Position numbers and translations under genes: made by a program. Shown here in pieces: positions 21,767 through 30,135 of a DNA stretch of 64,000 nt. Positions within the stretch are counted from its first letter, which is position 1; each line of letters starts with the position of its first letter. The stretch is from Sulfurimicrobium sp964552675 (lineage in GTDB: Bacteria > Pseudomonadota > Gammaproteobacteria > Burkholderiales > Sulfuricellaceae). The stretch is taken from contig CAZKHJ010000002.1 of NCBI GenBank assembly GCA_964552675.1, positions 117,271-181,270 on the forward strand, given 5' to 3'. Below the pieces are notes generated by a model. It saw only the letters and a program-made list of their open reading frames with translations. It had not been told where the DNA came from and did not search any database.

Positions 21767-22258
21767 ATGCGGCATATTATTTCTCTCCTGATGGAAAACG
21801 AAGCCGGTGGGCTGTCCCGCGTGGCCGGCCTGTTCTCGGCGCGCGGCTACAACATCGAATCGCTCACCGTGGCACCCACCGAGGACGAAACCCTGTCGCG
21901 CATGACCATCGTCACGCGCGGCTCGGATGAAGTCATCGAACAGATCACCAAGCAGCTCAACAAGCTGATCGACGTGGTCAAGGTGGTGGACCTGTCCGAA
22001 GCCGGCCACATCGAGCGCGAGTTGATGCTGGTGAAGGTGCGCGCCGAAGGCGAATGGCGCGAGGAAATGAAGCGCATGTCGGATATCTTCCGCGGCCGCA
22101 TCATCGACGTTACCGACAAGACCTACACCATTGAAATGACTGGCGCCGGCCACAAGCTGGACGCCTTCCTTGAAGCACTGGACAAGGGCGCGATACTGGA
22201 AACGGTGCGCACCGGCGCTTCCGGCATCGGCCGCGGCGACAGAATTCTGAAATCTTGA
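21767..22258 (+). CDS. ilvH: Acetolactate synthase small (regulatory) subunit
   Basis: A 163-residue partner of IlvB that raises its activity and mediates feedback inhibition by valine. The N-terminal ACT domain is plain (MRHIISLLMENEAGGLSRVA, with GLFSARGYNIESLTVAPTED), and a second ACT-like domain fills the C-terminal half. Same operon as ilvB. The gene ends 102 bases before ilvC, a gap occupied by an inverted repeat. Confidence 0.96.
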   Translation: MRHIISLLMENEAGGLSRVAGLFSARGYNIESLTVAPTEDETLSRMTIVTRGSDEVIEQITKQLNKLIDVVKVVDLSEAGHIERELMLVKVRAEGEWREEMKRMSDIFRGRIIDVTDKTYTIEMTGAGHKLDAFLEALDKGAILETVRTGASGIGRGDRILKS

Positions 22259-22265
22259 CTTGAAC

Positions 22266-22328
22266 CGCAAAGGCGCAAAGACGCGAAGAAAAAACACTTC
22301 GAATTGCCTGAAACTTTGCGCCTTTGCG
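22266..22328. repeat. Intergenic palindromic repeat, CGCAAAGGCGCAAAG type
   Basis: Perfect 15-base inverted arms CGCAAAGGCGCAAAG (22266-22280) and CTTTGCGCCTTTGCG (22314-22328) enclose a 33-base loop between ilvH and ilvC. In RNA it would form a strong stem just ahead of the ilvC ribosome site (AAAGGA at about 22350). The arm sequence is closely related to the repeat at 34916-35038 (CCGCAGAGGCGCAGAGG), so both belong to one family. There is no U-tract, so it is not a standard terminator. Confidence 0.75.
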
Positions 22329-22360
22329 ACTTTACGATTATTTAATTTGAAAGGAAAACC

Positions 22361-23377
22361 ATGAAAGTTTATTACGACAAAGACGCCGACCTCTCCCTGA
22401 TCAAGGGCAAGAAAGTCACCATCGTCGGCTACGGCTCGCAGGGCCATGCTCACGCCAACAACCTGAAGGATTCCGGCTGCAAGGTCACCATCGGCCTGCG
22501 CAAGGGCGGCGCCTCCTGGGACAAGGCCGAGAAAGCCGGCCACAAGGTGGAAGAAGTCGGCAAGGCGGTCAAGGGCGCCGATGTCGTGATGATTCTGGTG
22601 CCGGACGAGCAGCAGCCTGGCGCCTACTACGGTGACATCGAGCCGAACATCAAGAAAGGCGCTGTCCTGGCCTTCGCCCACGGCTTCAACATCCACTACA
22701 ACCAGATCGTGCCGCGTGCCGACCTGGACGTGATCATGGTCGCCCCCAAGGGCCCCGGCCATACCGTGCGTTCCGAATACCTCAAGGGCGGCGGCGTGCC
22801 TTCCCTGATCGCGGTGTACCAGGACAAGTCCGGCAAGGCCAAGGACATCGCCCTGTCCTATGCTGCTGCCAACGGCGGCACCAAGGGCGGCGTGATCGAA
22901 ACCAACTTCCGTGAAGAAACCGAGACCGACCTGTTCGGCGAGCAGGCCGTGCTGTGCGGCGGCGCGGTGGAACTGGTCAAGGCCGGTTTCGAAACCCTGA
23001 CCGAAGCCGGTTATGCCCCGGAAATGGCCTACTTCGAATGCCTGCACGAACTCAAGCTGATCGTGGACCTGATGTACGAAGGCGGCATCGCCAACATGAA
23101 CTACTCCATTTCCAACAACGCGGAATACGGTGAATACGTGACCGGCCAGCGCGTCATCGCCGACCAGGCCCGTGCCGCCATGAAGGAAGCGCTGAAGAAC
23201 ATCCAGACTGGCGAATATGCCAAGCGCTTCATCCTGGAAGGCAAGACCAACTACCCGGAAATGACCGCCCGCCGCCGTCTGAATGCCGAACATCCGATCG
23301 AGGTGGTGGGCGCGCAGCTGCGTTCCATGATGCCATGGATCGCCAAGAACAAGCTGGTTGACCAGTCGAAGAACTAA
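22361..23377 (+). CDS. ilvC: Ketol-acid reductoisomerase (class I)
   Basis: NADPH-dependent isomeroreductase, second step of Val/Leu/Ile synthesis, acting on the product of IlvBH. The 338 residues match the short class I enzyme. The dinucleotide motif is VGYGSQGHAHANNLKDSG with the NADP-determining loop LRKGGASW just after. The C-terminal knotted domain holds the two Mg sites (TETDLFGEQAVLCGG and the MAYFECLHELKLIVDL region). AAAGGA precedes the ATG by eight bases. It is the third gene of the ilv cluster. Confidence 0.98.
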   Translation: MKVYYDKDADLSLIKGKKVTIVGYGSQGHAHANNLKDSGCKVTIGLRKGGASWDKAEKAGHKVEEVGKAVKGADVVMILVPDEQQPGAYYGDIEPNIKKGAVLAFAHGFNIHYNQIVPRADLDVIMVAPKGPGHTVRSEYLKGGGVPSLIAVYQDKSGKAKDIALSYAAANGGTKGGVIETNFREETETDLFGEQAVLCGGAVELVKAGFETLTEAGYAPEMAYFECLHELKLIVDLMYEGGIANMNYSISNNAEYGEYVTGQRVIADQARAAMKEALKNIQTGEYAKRFILEGKTNYPEMTARRRLNAEHPIEVVGAQLRSMMPWIAKNKLVDQSKN

Positions 23378-23384
23378 GACCGTG

Positions 23385-23455
23385 AAGGGTGAGGCGAGAG
23401 GGGTGAGGCGAAGAAACCGCCCACCCCTCACCCCTCACCCCTTACGCCTCACCCC
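23385..23455. repeat. GGGTGAGG-type intergenic inverted repeat
   Basis: Short GGGTGAGG units (23387-23408) face a run of CACCCCTCACCCCTCACCCC and CCTCACCCC units (23422-23455), giving a G-rich/C-rich hairpin between ilvC and psd. It ends three bases before the first possible psd start and leaves no recognisable ribosome site. The unit is different in sequence from the ilvC and obgE leader repeats but has the same layout. Confidence 0.7.
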
Positions 23456-23458
23456 AAA

Positions 23459-24127
23459 ATGTGTATCGGCGTCGTCCCCCCAGTGAACAACTATCCCCAC
23501 CCCATTATTGCCCGTGAGGGCTGGCCTTTCCTGGCTACGGCGATCATCGCCTCCCTTTTCGTGACGATCCTGTATGGCTGGCTGCCTGGCCTGCCGCTGT
23601 GGATCATCACCCTGTTCGTGCTGCAGTTTTTCCGCGACCCGCCGCGCACCGTGCCGCAAGCCGCCAATATCGTGCTCGCGCCCGCCGATGGCCGCATCGT
23701 CGCCGTGGAGCGCACCCACGATCATTATCTGCAGCGCGAAGCACTGAAAATCAGCGTATTCATGAACGTCTTCAACGTCCACTCCAACCGCAGCCCGGTC
23801 GATGGCACGGTAAAGGACGTGTGGTACCACCCCGGCAAATTCCTCAACGCCGACCTTGCCAAGGCCTCGCTGGAAAACGAGCGCAACGCGGTCTGGATCC
23901 AGACCAAGGATGGCGCGGACATCACCTCGGTCCAGGTTGCCGGGCTGATCGCCCGCCGCATCCTGTGCTACGTGGTACCCAGCGACAGCCTGACGCGCGG
24001 CCAGCGTTACGGCTTCATCCGCTTCGGTTCGCGCGTTGACGTATATCTGCCGCTCACCGCGCAGCCCAAGGTCAGCCTGGGCGACAAGGTTTACGCCGCT
24101 GAAACCGTACTGGCCGGGCTGGCCTGA
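23459..24127 (+). CDS. psd: Phosphatidylserine decarboxylase proenzyme (short form)
   Basis: Makes phosphatidylethanolamine from phosphatidylserine at the inner membrane. About 220 residues, the short bacterial type, with an N-terminal membrane helix pair and the self-cleavage site in YGFIRFGSRVDVYLP, where Gly-Ser cleavage creates the pyruvoyl cofactor. The start is uncertain: ATG 23459 adjoins a hairpin repeat and has no ribosome site, while GTG 23483 begins the family-typical VNNYPHPIIAREGWPF but also lacks one. It precedes pssA, which supplies its substrate, by 6 bases. Confidence 0.93.
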   Translation: MCIGVVPPVNNYPHPIIAREGWPFLATAIIASLFVTILYGWLPGLPLWIITLFVLQFFRDPPRTVPQAANIVLAPADGRIVAVERTHDHYLQREALKISVFMNVFNVHSNRSPVDGTVKDVWYHPGKFLNADLAKASLENERNAVWIQTKDGADITSVQVAGLIARRILCYVVPSDSLTRGQRYGFIRFGSRVDVYLPLTAQPKVSLGDKVYAAETVLAGLA

Positions 24128-24133
24128 GCACTC

Positions 24134-24907
24134 ATGGCGCAAAATCCCCACAAACCCCTGCTCGATCCGAACCTGCGCCGCCGCGGCATCTATCTGCTTC
24201 CCAACCTGTTCACGACAGCCGCACTGTTCGCCGGCTTCTACTCCATCGTTGAGGCCATGAACGGCCGCTATGAAGCGGCTGCCGTAGCCATCTTCATCGC
24301 CATGGTGATGGACGGACTGGATGGCCGGGTGGCACGCATGACCCGTACCCAGAGTGCCTTTGGCGCGGAATACGACTCCCTCTCCGACATGGTGTCTTTT
24401 GGCGTAGCCCCGGCCCTGGTGGTGTATGTCTGGGCGCTCAAGGATATGGGCAAGCTGGGCTGGATCGCAGCCTTCATCTATTGCGCCAGCGCCGCGCTGC
24501 GCCTGGCCCGCTTCAATACCCAGCTGGAGGTGGCGGACAAGCGCTTCTTCCAGGGACTGCCCAGCCCTGCCGCCGCCGCACTGATCGCCGGCCTGATCTG
24601 GGTGATGCACGACTATGGCATCAAGGGCAGCGACATCCGCTGGCTGGCCTGGGGTGTAACCCTGTTCGCCGGCCTGACCATGGTGAGCAATATCCGTTAC
24701 TACAGTGGCAAGGACATCAATCTGCGCCGCAGCGTGCCCTTTGCCATGGTGCTGCTGATCGTGCTCGGCTTCATCCTGATTTCTCTCGACCCGGCTCATG
24801 TGCTGTTTGGCGCTTTCGTGCTGTATGGCCTGTCCGGCTATGCCGCCTGGGTCTGGCAACGCGCTGGCACGGGCAAAAAAACTCATGTCTCCACCCCTGA
24901 AAACTGA
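24134..24907 (+). CDS. pssA: CDP-diacylglycerol-serine O-phosphatidyltransferase
   Basis: Makes phosphatidylserine from CDP-diacylglycerol and serine, the substrate for Psd next door. A 257-residue integral membrane protein with about seven or eight helices. The CDP-alcohol phosphotransferase motif is intact: MDGLDGRVARMTRTQSAFG followed by EYDSLSD near residues 55-85, with the metal-binding Asp residues. The ilvBHC-psd-pssA order is a known betaproteobacterial arrangement. The gene ends 11 bases before the helicase gene. Confidence 0.95.
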   Translation: MAQNPHKPLLDPNLRRRGIYLLPNLFTTAALFAGFYSIVEAMNGRYEAAAVAIFIAMVMDGLDGRVARMTRTQSAFGAEYDSLSDMVSFGVAPALVVYVWALKDMGKLGWIAAFIYCASAALRLARFNTQLEVADKRFFQGLPSPAAAALIAGLIWVMHDYGIKGSDIRWLAWGVTLFAGLTMVSNIRYYSGKDINLRRSVPFAMVLLIVLGFILISLDPAHVLFGAFVLYGLSGYAAWVWQRAGTGKKTHVSTPEN

Positions 24908-24918
24908 CTGTCGCCATC

Positions 24919-26304
24919 ATGTCATTTGAAAGTCTCGGGCTGCGCCCCGAAATCCTGCGTGCCGTAGCCGAACAGGGCTACACCGACCCCACCCCGATCC
25001 AGGCTCAGGCCATCCCCGTAGTGCTACAGGGGCGCGACATCATGGCCGGCGCGCAGACTGGCACCGGCAAGACCGCCGGCTTCACCCTGCCGCTGCTGCA
25101 CCGCATGGCAGCCCATGCCAGCACCAGCACCTCGCCGGCCAGGCACCCGGTACGCGCCCTGATTCTCACCCCCACGCGCGAACTGGCAGCCCAGGTTGAG
25201 GAAAGCGTGCGCGCCTATGGCAAGCATCTGCCGCTCAAAGTCACGGTCATCTATGGCGGGGTCAACATGAACCCCCAAATCGAGGCCCTGCGTACCGGTA
25301 TCGACATCGTGGTGGCCACGCCGGGCCGCCTGCTCGATCATGTGCAGCAAAAAAGCATCAACCTCTCGCAGGTTGAATTCCTGGTGCTGGACGAAGCCGA
25401 CCGCATGCTGGACATGGGTTTCCTGCCCGACCTCAAACGCATCATGGACCTGCTGCCGAAGAAGCGCCAGAGCCTGCTGTTTTCCGCCACCTTCGCCGAC
25501 GAGATCAAACGCCTGTCGGATTCCCTGCTGCGCGATCCGGTCCTGATCGAGGTCGCGCGGCGCAATACTGCCGCCGAGACCGTCACCCAGACCGCCTACC
25601 AGGTAGACCAGGAGCGCAAGCGTGATTTGCTCGCTCATCTGATCAAGAGCCAGGATCTGAAGCAGGTGCTGGTGTTCACGCGCACCAAACATGGCGCCGA
25701 CCGGCTCGCCCATCAGCTGGACCGGGACGGCATCCGCTCCGACGCCATTCACGGCGACAAGACCCAGCCCCAGCGCACCAAGGCGCTGGCCGATTTCAAG
25801 GAAGGTGTAGTGCGGGTACTGGTGGCCACCGACGTGGCAGCGCGCGGCATCGACATCGACCAGTTGCCCTGCGTATTCAACTACGAGTTGCCCAATACCC
25901 CGGAAGACTACGTCCACCGCATCGGACGAACCGGTCGCGCCGGCGCCTCGGGCGACGCCATCTCCCTGGTGAGCCACGAGGAAATGCGCCTGCTGGCCGA
26001 GATCGAACGCCTGATCAAGCGCGAAATCCCCAAACAGGTGTTGGCCGGCTTTGAGCCTGGAACGGCATCCAAATCCGAAGAATCACCCAGAGGGCGCGGA
26101 CGTGAACGCACGCCCCAACGCCGTCCCGAACTGCCTCCCGCAGCCGAACGTCATGCCCAGCGCGCCCCCAGCGAAGGCATGCCCAAGCCGGCCGCCAACA
26201 ACCACCACCAGAAGCAGCCGATGGGCCATGCCGCCTCGCATGGCAAGCGCCCACAACGCCCGGTAGCAGCATTGCTGGGTGGGCTGCAGAAAAAAAGCGA
26301 CTGA
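24919..26304 (+). CDS. rhlE: DEAD-box RNA helicase, RhlE-like
   Basis: ATP-dependent RNA helicase of 461 residues. Motifs in order: Q-motif SLGLRPEILRAVAEQGYTDP-type N-terminus, motif I AQTGTGKT near residue 44, DEAD box VLDEADRMLDMGF near 155, SAT in LLFSATFADE, and motif VI HRIGRTGRAG near 335. The C-terminal tail, from about residue 385, is Arg/Pro/His-rich and probably disordered, as in RhlE, which helps in ribosome assembly and RNA decay. It could also be named dbpA- or srmB-like, but the LPNTPEDYVHRIGRTGRAGA region and tail fit RhlE best. Confidence 0.88.
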   Translation: MSFESLGLRPEILRAVAEQGYTDPTPIQAQAIPVVLQGRDIMAGAQTGTGKTAGFTLPLLHRMAAHASTSTSPARHPVRALILTPTRELAAQVEESVRAYGKHLPLKVTVIYGGVNMNPQIEALRTGIDIVVATPGRLLDHVQQKSINLSQVEFLVLDEADRMLDMGFLPDLKRIMDLLPKKRQSLLFSATFADEIKRLSDSLLRDPVLIEVARRNTAAETVTQTAYQVDQERKRDLLAHLIKSQDLKQVLVFTRTKHGADRLAHQLDRDGIRSDAIHGDKTQPQRTKALADFKEGVVRVLVATDVAARGIDIDQLPCVFNYELPNTPEDYVHRIGRTGRAGASGDAISLVSHEEMRLLAEIERLIKREIPKQVLAGFEPGTASKSEESPRGRGRERTPQRRPELPPAAERHAQRAPSEGMPKPAANNHHQKQPMGHAASHGKRPQRPVAALLGGLQKKSD

Positions 26305-26859
26305 TCAGCCCAGAAAAGCCTCTCTGGAAGCCAGGTAATCCACTTCCTCCCGGCTGCTTTTCCTGCCCAGAATCGCATTGCGGTGAGGGAAACGGCCAAA
26401 TCTCCTGATCAGTTCACGATGGTGCCGGGCAAACCGCAGATTGGCTTCCAGTCCAGCCTGCTCGAACAGCTTGACGGCAAGATCCTGGTCGACCAGGTTT
26501 TCACTATGCATCAACGGCATGTAAAGGAAAGCCAGGCGCTCGCAGGCAATGGACTGGTCATATCCCTGAGCAATGGCATATTTGCTGGCCTGGACCGCCT
26601 GCTGTTCGGTCGAAAAGCTTTTTGCTTCGCCACGAAACATGTTGAGCGGGAACTGGTCGAGCACGATGACCAGTGCCAGGCAGCCTTCCGGGCTGGTTTT
26701 CCAGTGTTCCAGTCCACCTGCGGCGGCACTTATCCATAATGCCTCGAACCTGGCGCGAATTTCCCCATCCAGTGCCGGGGTGGATGAGAACCAGCGCGGC
26801 CGCATGTTTTCTGCATACCAGAAATCCAGAATGTCATCAGGGCTAAATATTTCCGTCAT
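26305..26859 (-). CDS. DUF924 family protein
   Basis: A 184-residue soluble helical protein matching the DUF924 family: it opens with ILDFWYAENMRPRWF, contains LALVIVLDQFPLNMFRG and ends with RFGRFPHRNAILGR, the three conserved blocks. The fold resembles tetratricopeptide repeats. No reaction is known for the family. The stop of the convergent helicase gene is immediately adjacent (26304/26305). It lies 6 bases after the AddA-type gene on the same strand and may be the tail of that operon. Confidence 0.88.
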   Translation of the reverse strand: MTEIFSPDDILDFWYAENMRPRWFSSTPALDGEIRARFEALWISAAAGGLEHWKTSPEGCLALVIVLDQFPLNMFRGEAKSFSTEQQAVQASKYAIAQGYDQSIACERLAFLYMPLMHSENLVDQDLAVKLFEQAGLEANLRFARHHRELIRRFGRFPHRNAILGRKSSREEVDYLASREAFLG

Positions 26860-26865
26860 ACGCGA

Positions 26866-29800
26866 TCAAACCTCGATCAATACTGGCCCGGGAAAGACCA
26901 GCGCACAGCAGATTTTCTTGGCCGGAAACACGTCCGCCATCGCTTTGCGGTAATCCATCATTTGCGGCCGGTAGGTGGCTGCCAGGGAGGAATAATCAGC
27001 CTGCTCTGCCTCCGTGGTTTTGTAATCGAGTATCCACACGCTGTCGGTGAATTCGACCAGGCGGTCGATGCGGCGCAGTTCGCCATCTGCGTTCAGGTAG
27101 CTCAACTCATTGTGGGCCGACAGATAGCGTGACGGATCGAAAAAACGTTGCAATTCGGGCGCACGCAGCAGCGCCCGGACCTCATCCCAGAGTGGTGCAA
27201 AATCCGCTTCTCCCAGGCCGAGCCGGCTGCTCAGACGCTCGGCCTGCCGCGCCAGCGGCTGCTCAGGCTTCACCCACTCCAGCAGGCTGTGCAGCATGAT
27301 GCCATGGCGGCGCGCGGGGCTGAGCCTGGCCGTTTCGCGCCGGCCTGTGGGTGGCACCGGCAGGATGTCCGCAGCGCGCTCTGCTGTAGCAGAAATCTCG
27401 GGCGATACAGCGGGCACGGCACCGGATGAAAGCGCATCCGCAAAGTCCGAATCCACCAGGCTGGCATGGATTCTCCGATACCAGCTTTCGCCAGATTTGG
27501 CATTTTCACTGCCGCTGACGATCAGTGCCTGCCTGGCACGGGTCATGGCGACATAGAGCAGATTGAGGTTCTCGCGCCGGGCATGCGCAGCCTCCGCCTC
27601 GACATAGCGCTCCCGGGCCCGCGCCAGTTCCGCCGTGCAACTGAGCAGGGAAAAGTGCCCCGGCGCCCGTTTTTCCGGCGGCCAGTCGAGCAGCACGCGA
27701 TACCCCCCCTCGCCGGTTTGCGCGCCATTCGCATCCAGCAGCCAGACGATGGGCGCCTCAAGTCCTTTGGCTCCGTGTACGGTGAGTATCCGTACCGCAT
27801 TGCCGCCATCGGCGACCAGCCCTTCATCCGGCGATTCCTGCCCTGGCGCGCGACGCAGGGCTGCCACTTCGTTGATGAAACGCGCCAGGCTGGGATAGCG
27901 CCCGCTGTCCATGTTGAGCGCCAGCTCGATGAAGGCGTGCAGATTGGCCTGCACTGCTTCGGCCATGGCTTGCGGCACCGCCTGACGATAGCGCGCCAGT
28001 ACCTCTCCTTCGAAATAGATGCGGTCGAGCAGGTCATGCACCGGCAGGCGGTCGGCCATCTCCAGCCAGGCAGCGAGCAGCGTGCGTGCCAGTTTCAGGG
28101 TTGGGGTGAGCGGTTCTTCGGGGAGCGCTTTCAGACACCCCCACCAAGTGCCGGCATCGCTGTGTGCCAGCATCATCAAATCTTCATCGGAACAGGAAAA
28201 AACCGGCGAGCGCAGTATTTGCGCCAGCTTGAGGTCGGCAAAAGGCATGACCAGAAACTCCAGCAGAGCCACCAGGTCGCTGCATTCCAGCGTATCCAGC
28301 AATCCCCCCTGGCGCGAGCTGAGATAGGGAATCCGCGCCATGCGCAGGGCCCGTTCATAGGTAGCAAGCCAGGTGCGGCTGCGCACCAGCAGCATGATGT
28401 CGCGGTACGCCACCGGGCGGGGGCCGATTTTCTCATCCATCACCTGCCACGAACCAACCATGGCGGCGATTTTATCGGCCAGTTGCGCTGCCTCCTGTTC
28501 GTGGCGGGCATCCTCGTCTTCCTGGCGCGGCATGCACAAGGGATTGCGCAACGACAGCCTGTCGTCCGCCGCCGGAGCATCCCCCCCCGTTTCCGGCAAT
28601 GGCAGCACGGCGATGGCGCCTTCAAGTTCCCCATGGTGCCAGCCATGTACGCGAAAACCGGCGAAATCCGCTTCGGCGTCAAACACCCGGTTCACTGCCC
28701 CGATGACGGCAGGCGCGCTGCGGCGCGAGGTGTCCTGTTCCAGCCTGACAGCAGAAAAGTCACGTTCCAGGGCATCCGCCGCAATCTGGAACAGACGGGG
28801 CTCGGCGCGGCGAAAGCGGTAGATCGACTGTTTGGGATCGCCCACCAGGAAAACCGTGTGGCGGTTTGCATCGCCGCCATAGGCGCCAAGCCAGGACTGC
28901 ATCGCCTGCCATTGCAAAGGGTTGGTGTCCTGGAACTCGTCGAGCAGGATGTGCTTGTAGCGGCTGTCGAGCTTGTACTGCATGTATTCGGCATAATCAC
29001 CCTGGCTCAGCAGCTGGAACACCCGCCATTCCACGTCGGCGAAATCCAGCGTCTGGCGTTCGTCCTTCAGGCGCTGGTAGGCATCCAGCAAGGCTGCACC
29101 GCAAGTCAGGCCGATGTGGTTGAAGCGGTATGCCGCCTGGGCAACCAGGCGGGCACGGGCTTCGTCATAGCGGAAGCAGATCTGGCGATGCAGTTCGAGC
29201 AGGCGCGCCTCGCCAGCCAAACCCAGGCGCTTGGCCTGGGCAGCGGAGGAGGACCGCGCACGCGGCGTGCCCGCCTGGGTAAAAAACACACTCCAGGCAC
29301 CGGAGAAACGCTGCGCTTCCTCCACAAGGCTCAGTGCATCCGCCAGCTGAATCGCGAGTTTCTGGTCAGAGGGCGAATTTTTCCCCAGCAGCTGCGCATA
29401 TTCACCGTGCCATTCTGTCAGCCCATCATCCTGCCACAGCTCCCCCAGCACATCCTGTTCCGGATCTATCCCCAACTCCGCGCGCAAGCGCTCCAGCACA
29501 TGGCCCACCGGATCGGCCTGGCCTGCCGTGCAGGCCCACCATTCGGCGCGCTTGGCGACAAAATCCAGCAGCAGTTTGCGGGTATTGAACAGTCCATGGT
29601 CGCGGAACAGTTCCTGCAGGGCCGCAGCGACCGGACTGTCCGCCTCCCCCGCCAGGTCCTCGGCAAAGCTCTGCCAGGCCTCTTCCTGCAAGGCAGCAGT
29701 CTGATCGAGCAGCCCGAAATTACCCGCCACGCCGCTCTCCAGCGGGGCCCGTTGCAGCAATTGCATAAACCAGCCGTGAAAAGTGTTGATGGTAAGCCCG

Positions 29801-30135
29801 GGCTCAGCGGTCAGCACCCGCTCCAGCAAGCCCTGCGCGCGCGGCAGCAAGGCATCGATTTCACTCGCCGGGACTGCACGCTGGCGCAGGAAGTCCCGCG
29901 CATCATCTTGTGTTCCCAGGGCCAGCATCCGCAGCCATTCGACTAGGCGTGCCTGCATTTCCTGCGCCGCCTTGCGCGTGAAGGTGATGGCAAGGATTTC
30001 ACCCGGTTCTGCCCCGGCCAGCAGCAAACGCAGGATACGTGACACCAGCAGCCAGGTCTTGCCGCTGCCGGCACAGGCCTCGATCACCACCGAACGCTTG
30101 GGGTCGAGAGCAGCAGCATAATCAAACTCAGGCAT
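26866..30135 (-). CDS. addA: AddA-type helicase-nuclease (UvrD family)
   Basis: Large subunit of an AddAB-type recombination helicase/nuclease, which processes double-strand breaks for RecA. The 1089 residues hold Walker A EACAGSGKTWLL near residue 22, helicase motif II LLDEFQDTNP, further SF1 motifs (LVGDPKQSIYRFRRAEP; TVHGAKGLEAPIVWLLD) and a C-terminal PD-(D/E)XK nuclease with VWILDYKTTEAEQ. The start is ATG 30135, not the upstream frame, since MPEFDYAAALDPKRSVVIEA leads directly into the motif. It overlaps addB by 8 bases. Beta-proteobacterial versions diverge from Bacillus AddA, so the symbol is by function class. Confidence 0.87.
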   Translation of the reverse strand: MPEFDYAAALDPKRSVVIEACAGSGKTWLLVSRILRLLLAGAEPGEILAITFTRKAAQEMQARLVEWLRMLALGTQDDARDFLRQRAVPASEIDALLPRAQGLLERVLTAEPGLTINTFHGWFMQLLQRAPLESGVAGNFGLLDQTAALQEEAWQSFAEDLAGEADSPVAAALQELFRDHGLFNTRKLLLDFVAKRAEWWACTAGQADPVGHVLERLRAELGIDPEQDVLGELWQDDGLTEWHGEYAQLLGKNSPSDQKLAIQLADALSLVEEAQRFSGAWSVFFTQAGTPRARSSSAAQAKRLGLAGEARLLELHRQICFRYDEARARLVAQAAYRFNHIGLTCGAALLDAYQRLKDERQTLDFADVEWRVFQLLSQGDYAEYMQYKLDSRYKHILLDEFQDTNPLQWQAMQSWLGAYGGDANRHTVFLVGDPKQSIYRFRRAEPRLFQIAADALERDFSAVRLEQDTSRRSAPAVIGAVNRVFDAEADFAGFRVHGWHHGELEGAIAVLPLPETGGDAPAADDRLSLRNPLCMPRQEDEDARHEQEAAQLADKIAAMVGSWQVMDEKIGPRPVAYRDIMLLVRSRTWLATYERALRMARIPYLSSRQGGLLDTLECSDLVALLEFLVMPFADLKLAQILRSPVFSCSDEDLMMLAHSDAGTWWGCLKALPEEPLTPTLKLARTLLAAWLEMADRLPVHDLLDRIYFEGEVLARYRQAVPQAMAEAVQANLHAFIELALNMDSGRYPSLARFINEVAALRRAPGQESPDEGLVADGGNAVRILTVHGAKGLEAPIVWLLDANGAQTGEGGYRVLLDWPPEKRAPGHFSLLSCTAELARARERYVEAEAAHARRENLNLLYVAMTRARQALIVSGSENAKSGESWYRRIHASLVDSDFADALSSGAVPAVSPEISATAERAADILPVPPTGRRETARLSPARRHGIMLHSLLEWVKPEQPLARQAERLSSRLGLGEADFAPLWDEVRALLRAPELQRFFDPSRYLSAHNELSYLNADGELRRIDRLVEFTDSVWILDYKTTEAEQADYSSLAATYRPQMMDYRKAMADVFPAKKICCALVFPGPVLIEV

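Noticed and set aside
22259..22360. CRISPR-like repeat
   Set aside because: Only one inverted pair with no regular direct repeats or spacers; no cas genes anywhere in the window.
20054..23431. 1125-codon frame opposite ilvB-ilvH-ilvC as a gene
   Set aside because: Covers three certain genes and their gaps, has no domain or ribosome site, and follows from third-position GC bias.
23435..24886. 483-codon frame opposite psd and pssA
   Set aside because: Antisense shadow; Gly/Gln/His-rich composition without motifs.
27466..29946. 826-codon frame opposite addA
   Set aside because: Antisense shadow of a gene with all helicase motifs.
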